Source of the DNA: an uncultured Bacteroidota bacterium
GTDB taxonomy: Bacteria; Bacteroidota; Bacteroidia; Bacteroidales; F082
Assembly: GCA_903891085.1 (NCBI GenBank)
Contig: CAITDJ010000030.1
Coordinates: forward strand, 1-64,000
DNA length: 64,000 nt
Direction: 5' to 3'
The notes beneath the pieces were generated by a model that saw nothing but the letters and a program-made list of their open reading frames with translations, made no database searches and was not told where the DNA came from. Positions within the stretch are counted from its first letter, which is position 1. Each line of letters opens with the position of its first letter. This document shows positions 60,660 through 64,000 of the stretch, one piece after another. Both the position numbers and the translations under genes were made by a program.

Positions 60660-61360
60660 ATTTAATAACCGTATCAGGTCCACCCTCATCTGGTAAAACA
60701 GCAATTATTCTGAAAACGGCTGAAACGTTTAAACAGAGAGGAATAAAGCTGGGCGCAGTGAAATTCGACTGTCTGCATACCGATGATGACTTAGCTTATG
60801 AAAAAGCCGGAATTCCGGTAAAAAAAGGACTTTCAGGTTCACTTTGTCCGGATCACTACTTTGTAAGTAATATTGAGGCTGTTGTCGATTGGGGTCTGAA
60901 AGAAGGTTTTGATCTGCTTGTTTCAGAAAGTGCCGGTTTATGTAACCGTTGTTCCCCTTATATAAAAGAGATTAAAGCTGTGTGTGTTATTGATAACCTG
61001 AGTGGCATTAACACACCAAAAAAAATTGGTCCCATGTTACGAATGGCTGATATTGTAGTTATTACAAAGGGTGATATTGTATCCCAGGCCGAGCGCGAAG
61101 TTTTTGCTTCCCGTGTACACGCTGTGAATCCGGTTGCGATCATTATGCATATTAATGGATTAACCGGTCAGGGTGCTTATGAGTTAGGTACATTGCTTTT
61201 TGATGAATCGAAACATATCAACACACTTAAAGGGAGTAAATTGCGCTTTTCGATGCCGTCTGCTTTGTGTTCTTATTGTTTGGGTGAAACACGGATTGGA
61301 GAAACCTACCAGTTGGGAAACGTACGTAAAATAAAGCTGGAGGAAAAACAGAATGATTAG
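60656..61360 (+). CDS. HypB/UreG-like GTPase with CxxC pairs
   Basis: A 234-residue P-loop GTPase. SGPPSSGKT (residues 7-15) is the P-loop; the switch region reads LGAVKFDCLHTDDDLAYEKA and the guanine-specificity loop ITKGD (136-140). The layout resembles the SIMIBI class members HypB and UreG, which insert nickel. Two CxxC pairs, C96/C99 (GLCNRCSP) and C205/C208 (CSYCLGE), plus C39 and C64, could bind metal. It overlaps both the binding-protein-like gene (4 bases) and the ATPase gene (8 bases). Confidence 0.85.
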   Translation: MNLITVSGPPSSGKTAIILKTAETFKQRGIKLGAVKFDCLHTDDDLAYEKAGIPVKKGLSGSLCPDHYFVSNIEAVVDWGLKEGFDLLVSESAGLCNRCSPYIKEIKAVCVIDNLSGINTPKKIGPMLRMADIVVITKGDIVSQAEREVFASRVHAVNPVAIIMHINGLTGQGAYELGTLLFDESKHINTLKGSKLRFSMPSALCSYCLGETRIGETYQLGNVRKIKLEEKQND

Positions 61361-62369
61361 TCAGGAATATCTTTTACAAACATCACCAAAAGTATTAATC
61401 GGTCGTTTTCCTTATTTGCAGACTTTTTTTGCAGGACTTACGCTAAAACTTGATAAACTGCAAGAAGTTTCATTACAGGAGATTATCTCGAATCTGGAGG
61501 ATGAAGTGGCAGAAGATAACAGCTTTGAAGGTGTACATTTTATCAAACAATTGCAGGAGTTTATACAGCAGATGCAATCTTTCCTTGGAGAGGAAAGTAA
61601 TGTGGTTGATTCCCTGACAATTCTGCCAGGCACCGACAAAAGCGGAAATCCTGAACAATTTGAAAGGCTGATTTTTGAAAAAAGTACCATAACGAGTATT
61701 GTTGGTCCGACAGGGTCAGGAAAAAGCAGATTATTGGCTGATATTGAATGGGTGGCGCAAGGTGATACACCAACCGGCAGAACCATTTTGATCAATGGTG
61801 AAAAACCATCGGCTGATTGGCGCTTTGCTTCAGGCAAGAAACTCGTGGCGCAACTTTCGCAAAATATGAATTTTGTCATGGATTTGACGGTGGCCGAGTT
61901 TATTGAACTGCATGCCGAGAGCAGAATGGTTAACAATATTGATCAAATTGTAGGTAAAATAATCGACGCTGCAAACGATCTTGCCGGAGAGAAATTTGAA
62001 CCAACAACCCCGATCACATCACTGAGTGGGGGGCAATCGAGGGCACTGATGATTGCCGATACTGCCATGCTGAGTAGTAGTCCGGTAGTTTTGATCGATG
62101 AAATTGAAAATGCAGGGATCGATCGTAAAAAGGCATTGCAATTATTGATTGGCGAAGAAAAAGTGGTGCTGATGGCCACGCATGACCCAATTTTAGCTTT
62201 AATGGCGCATCAACGTATCGTAATCAGAAATGGTGGTATACATAAAGTGATTAAAACAAGTCAGGAGGAAAAAACCATGCTGAAAGATTTAGAAGTGGCT
62301 GATCAGGCGATTCATCAATTGCGCACAAGGCTTCGTTCGGGCGAAGTATTATATGCAAATATCAGATAA
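61353..62369 (+). CDS. ABC-type ATPase with DUF1858-like N-terminus, no permease partner
   Basis: A 338-residue soluble ATPase. Residues 9-50 (LQTSPKVLIGRFPYLQTFFA) again resemble a cysteine-free DUF1858 segment. The ABC core has Walker A GPTGSGKS (118-125), the signature LSGGQSRALMIAD (224-236), Walker B VVLIDE (245-250) and the H-loop MATHD (H277). The C-terminal QLRTRLRSGEVLYANIR is unlike usual transporters. No permease gene is nearby, so it is unlikely to be a simple importer. It belongs to the overlapping operon. Confidence 0.8.
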   Translation: MISQEYLLQTSPKVLIGRFPYLQTFFAGLTLKLDKLQEVSLQEIISNLEDEVAEDNSFEGVHFIKQLQEFIQQMQSFLGEESNVVDSLTILPGTDKSGNPEQFERLIFEKSTITSIVGPTGSGKSRLLADIEWVAQGDTPTGRTILINGEKPSADWRFASGKKLVAQLSQNMNFVMDLTVAEFIELHAESRMVNNIDQIVGKIIDAANDLAGEKFEPTTPITSLSGGQSRALMIADTAMLSSSPVVLIDEIENAGIDRKKALQLLIGEEKVVLMATHDPILALMAHQRIVIRNGGIHKVIKTSQEEKTMLKDLEVADQAIHQLRTRLRSGEVLYANIR

Positions 62370-62400
62370 TAAGAGTATTAAAATTTTAAAGTTATTAATT

Positions 62401-62646
62401 ATGTCACACGAAGGGTGTTCCGGAAGTTTTACGAATGGTAAAATGATGGCTGATAAAGTCCGTCAAATGGGATTTAATGAACAATTTATGCCGATGCCAT
62501 TTGAGATAGAATGTGAAAATTGCAACATTAAATTCGAAATGGCACAGTTTGAATCGCATTGCCCCGAATGCGATATGGTATATGCTGTTACTCCTTGCCA
62601 TGCGTTTGATCCTGCGCAGATTATGGCAGCCGGAGTAGGTTATTGA
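62401..62646 (+). CDS. Small zinc-ribbon-like protein
   Basis: An 81-residue protein (start at 62401, MSHEGCSGSF). Six cysteines: C6, C38-x2-C41, C54-x2-C57 and C66 (ECENCNIKFE, CPECDMVYAV). The two CxxC pairs 13 residues apart form a zinc-ribbon-like knuckle. It lies 31 bases behind the ATPase gene and is probably the last gene of the operon. It may act as a metal carrier or as a redox-responsive partner. Confidence 0.7.
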   Translation: MSHEGCSGSFTNGKMMADKVRQMGFNEQFMPMPFEIECENCNIKFEMAQFESHCPECDMVYAVTPCHAFDPAQIMAAGVGY

Positions 62647-62690
62647 TTTTTAATAGATAAATGGTTTGTAATATTCTTTAGTTATCACAC

Positions 62691-62708
62691 GTTTCAGACC
62701 TCTGAAAC
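62691..62708. repeat. Perfect 18-bp inverted repeat
   Basis: GTTTCAGA, two bases, TCTGAAAC. It lies 26 bases before the -7 box of the CotH gene. It has no T-run, so it is more likely an operator or a short palindromic repeat than a terminator. Confidence 0.55.
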
Positions 62709-62733
62709 TAGTCGCGCATTGATCATTAATGCC

Positions 62734-62741
62734 TACTTTTG
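62734..62741 (+). promoter_or_regulatory. -7 promoter box of the CotH gene
   Basis: TACTTTTG, a TAnnTTTG match 22 bases before the TTG start at 62763. Confidence 0.5.
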
Positions 62742-62762
62742 CAAAGTTATACAAATCAAAAA

Positions 62763-64000
62763 TTGAAAAATTTACATCTTTTTATAGTCATCGGAGTTGT
62801 ATACGCATTGTTGATTTCGTGCGCAAAGGACAACGACCCGGTTGTCATAATTCCACCATCGGTTCCCAAACTTGATGAAATATTCGATATCAGTAAGGTT
62901 ACGCGCATCACCATCGAAATTTCGACTGTTGAATGGAATCGTTTACTCACATGTTTCGATATAAATTCGGCTAATGAAGAATACGTATTGGCTGATTTCA
63001 ATATTGATGGTAGCAATTCAGATATCGATCTTGATAGTATCGGCATTCGTATCAGGGGGAACACCAGTCGCCGAAGACCCGAAGGTAATGAGGGTGAGCC
63101 CCATAATCAAATTGCTCCTGATTGGCATCATGCACATTATGCCTTAAATTTTAAAAAATATCGCAAGAACCAACGCTTCAATAATCTTGAAAAAATTAAT
63201 CTGAAATGGTTTAAAGATGATGCGAATTATGTTCGCGAAGTATACTGTTACGATCTTTTTGAACGGTTTGGCGTATGGACAGCCCCGAAATCAAGCTATT
63301 GCTTGCTTACAATAAAAATAAAGGAAGATGATAAATCTGCCTATTTCGGCGTTTATCAGATGATTGAAAGTATTGATGAAGATTATGTTGTTAACAGGGC
63401 AAATAGTTTTACAGGTACAGATGGGAACCTTTGGAAATGCAGTTATGGTGCATCATTGAGATATCCGGATAGGGATAGAATGGGCGTAGAAGATATTACG
63501 CTTAATCCAAATACAGTTCAAACATTCATTTATGATCTTAAAACGAATAAAAAGGAACTGGAGCCAGCCAAGGATGAACTGGCATCCTTTATCAGTGATT
63601 TTAAGGCGAAAAGCGGTGTGGCTTTCAAAAACTGGGTTTCAGGAAAAATTGATGTACCATTACTTTTGCGCACCTATGCTGTGAATGTGATGGTAGGTAT
63701 GTGGGACGACTATTGGGCCAACAATAATAACTATTATATGTATTTTGATACTGATGGGAAATTCTATTTCATTCCCTATGATTATGATAATACATTGGGG
63801 ACTTCCTTGTTGATGGATAGCGGAACACAGGATTTTTTAAACTGGGGAAATCCGAACAATCCGTTGATTAAGAAAATTATCAATTTTCCTGAATATAAAG
63901 CATTGTATGTTGGTTATTTAAGAGAACTGGTCAATGCTGAAAAGGATTTGTTTTATGCGCCTAGCAGCATGGCCCGTATCGAAAACTGGCAAAATATGAT
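62763..64000 (+). CDS. CotH-family lipoprotein, partial
   Basis: The frame opens at a TTG (62763) after the -7 box; no in-frame ATG lies between the preceding stop and the signal sequence. The signal ends YALLISCAKD (lipobox LISC). The mature part matches the CotH protein-kinase-like family: IGIRIRGNTSRR, KINLKWFKDDANYVREVYCY, and the metal-binding FYFIPYDYDNTLGTS. CotH proteins phosphorylate spore coat proteins in Bacillus; Bacteroidota homologues are surface lipoproteins of unknown substrate. The gene runs off the window end. Confidence 0.85.
   Translation, partial: MKNLHLFIVIGVVYALLISCAKDNDPVVIIPPSVPKLDEIFDISKVTRITIEISTVEWNRLLTCFDINSANEEYVLADFNIDGSNSDIDLDSIGIRIRGNTSRRRPEGNEGEPHNQIAPDWHHAHYALNFKKYRKNQRFNNLEKINLKWFKDDANYVREVYCYDLFERFGVWTAPKSSYCLLTIKIKEDDKSAYFGVYQMIESIDEDYVVNRANSFTGTDGNLWKCSYGASLRYPDRDRMGVEDITLNPNTVQTFIYDLKTNKKELEPAKDELASFISDFKAKSGVAFKNWVSGKIDVPLLLRTYAVNVMVGMWDDYWANNNNYYMYFDTDGKFYFIPYDYDNTLGTSLLMDSGTQDFLNWGNPNNPLIKKIINFPEYKALYVGYLRELVNAEKDLFYAPSSMARIENWQNM

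Noticed and set aside
62756-63064. 102-codon minus-strand frame at the CotH gene
   Set aside because: Lies entirely antisense to the well-supported CotH lipoprotein and has no recognisable features.

Overview
The window is chromosomal DNA of a Bacteroidota bacterium, most likely of the order Bacteroidales or a near relative. The support is direct. Two secreted proteins end in type IX secretion (T9SS) sorting domains. Many genes are preceded by the Bacteroidota -7 promoter box TAnnTTTG. Several families typical of the phylum are present (PUR-alpha-like DUF3276, DUF4252, DUF5683, DUF6933, DUF2027-Smr, three-gene SurA-like cluster next to guaB, signal peptidase I next to dapB and parAB). No rRNA, tRNA, CRISPR array, prophage or insertion sequence was recognised.

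Layout. 1-2.3 kb: end of an ECF sigma factor, a His-rich membrane protein, and two accessory minus-strand genes (DUF6933; TonB/MORN-like), then a palindromic-repeat intergenic region. 2.3-16.3 kb, minus strand: peroxiredoxin, a TolC / MacB-like permease / HlyD export set, MoxR ATPase, three SurA/PpiC-type periplasmic chaperone proteins, guaB and a membrane metallophosphoesterase. 16.4-26.4 kb: valS, DUF4252, a T9SS thioredoxin-like protein, a POT-family transporter, a TIGR01212-type radical SAM protein and a large T9SS protein with a tandem duplication. 26.5-30.3 kb: TrmH-family methyltransferase, YjjG-type phosphatase, psd-cdsA phospholipid genes, a lipoprotein. 30.4-33 kb: accessory histidine kinase and CPBP protease. 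33-38 kb: DUF2027-Smr protein, a four-helix-bundle (S23/IVP) protein and a ResB-CcsA fusion. 38-43 kb: pstSCAB with a beta-barrel porin behind pstB. 43-46 kb: FAH hydrolase, DnaQ-like exonuclease, 2-oxoacid dehydrogenase E2. 46-55.4 kb, plus strand: DUF3276, parA-parB-DUF5683-dapB-lipoprotein-lepB, cyclophilin, ftsK and lolA, a chromosome-segregation and envelope block. 55.5-58 kb: thiamine-binding-like protein, PnuC-like transporter, NadR-type kinase, glycosyltransferase. 58.3-62.6 kb: an Rrf2-controlled module. The window ends inside a CotH-family lipoprotein.

Two things deserve most attention. First, the 58.3-62.6 kb module: an Rrf2 regulator with three Cys, a cupin, a solute-binding-protein-like polypeptide with no signal peptide, a HypB/UreG-like GTPase with CxxC pairs, an ABC-type ATPase with no permease, and a six-Cys zinc-ribbon-like protein. 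The binding-protein-like gene, GTPase and ATPase overlap end to end; a shared AATACTT motif and a perfect inverted repeat lie in the promoters. It looks like a cytosolic metal or metallocofactor handling system that I cannot match to a described pathway. Second, a family of degenerate 7-bp tandem repeats occupies at least eight gene gaps, several directly abutting stop codons. Two of these arrays, in inverse orientation, bracket the four-helix-bundle gene at 34.3 kb.
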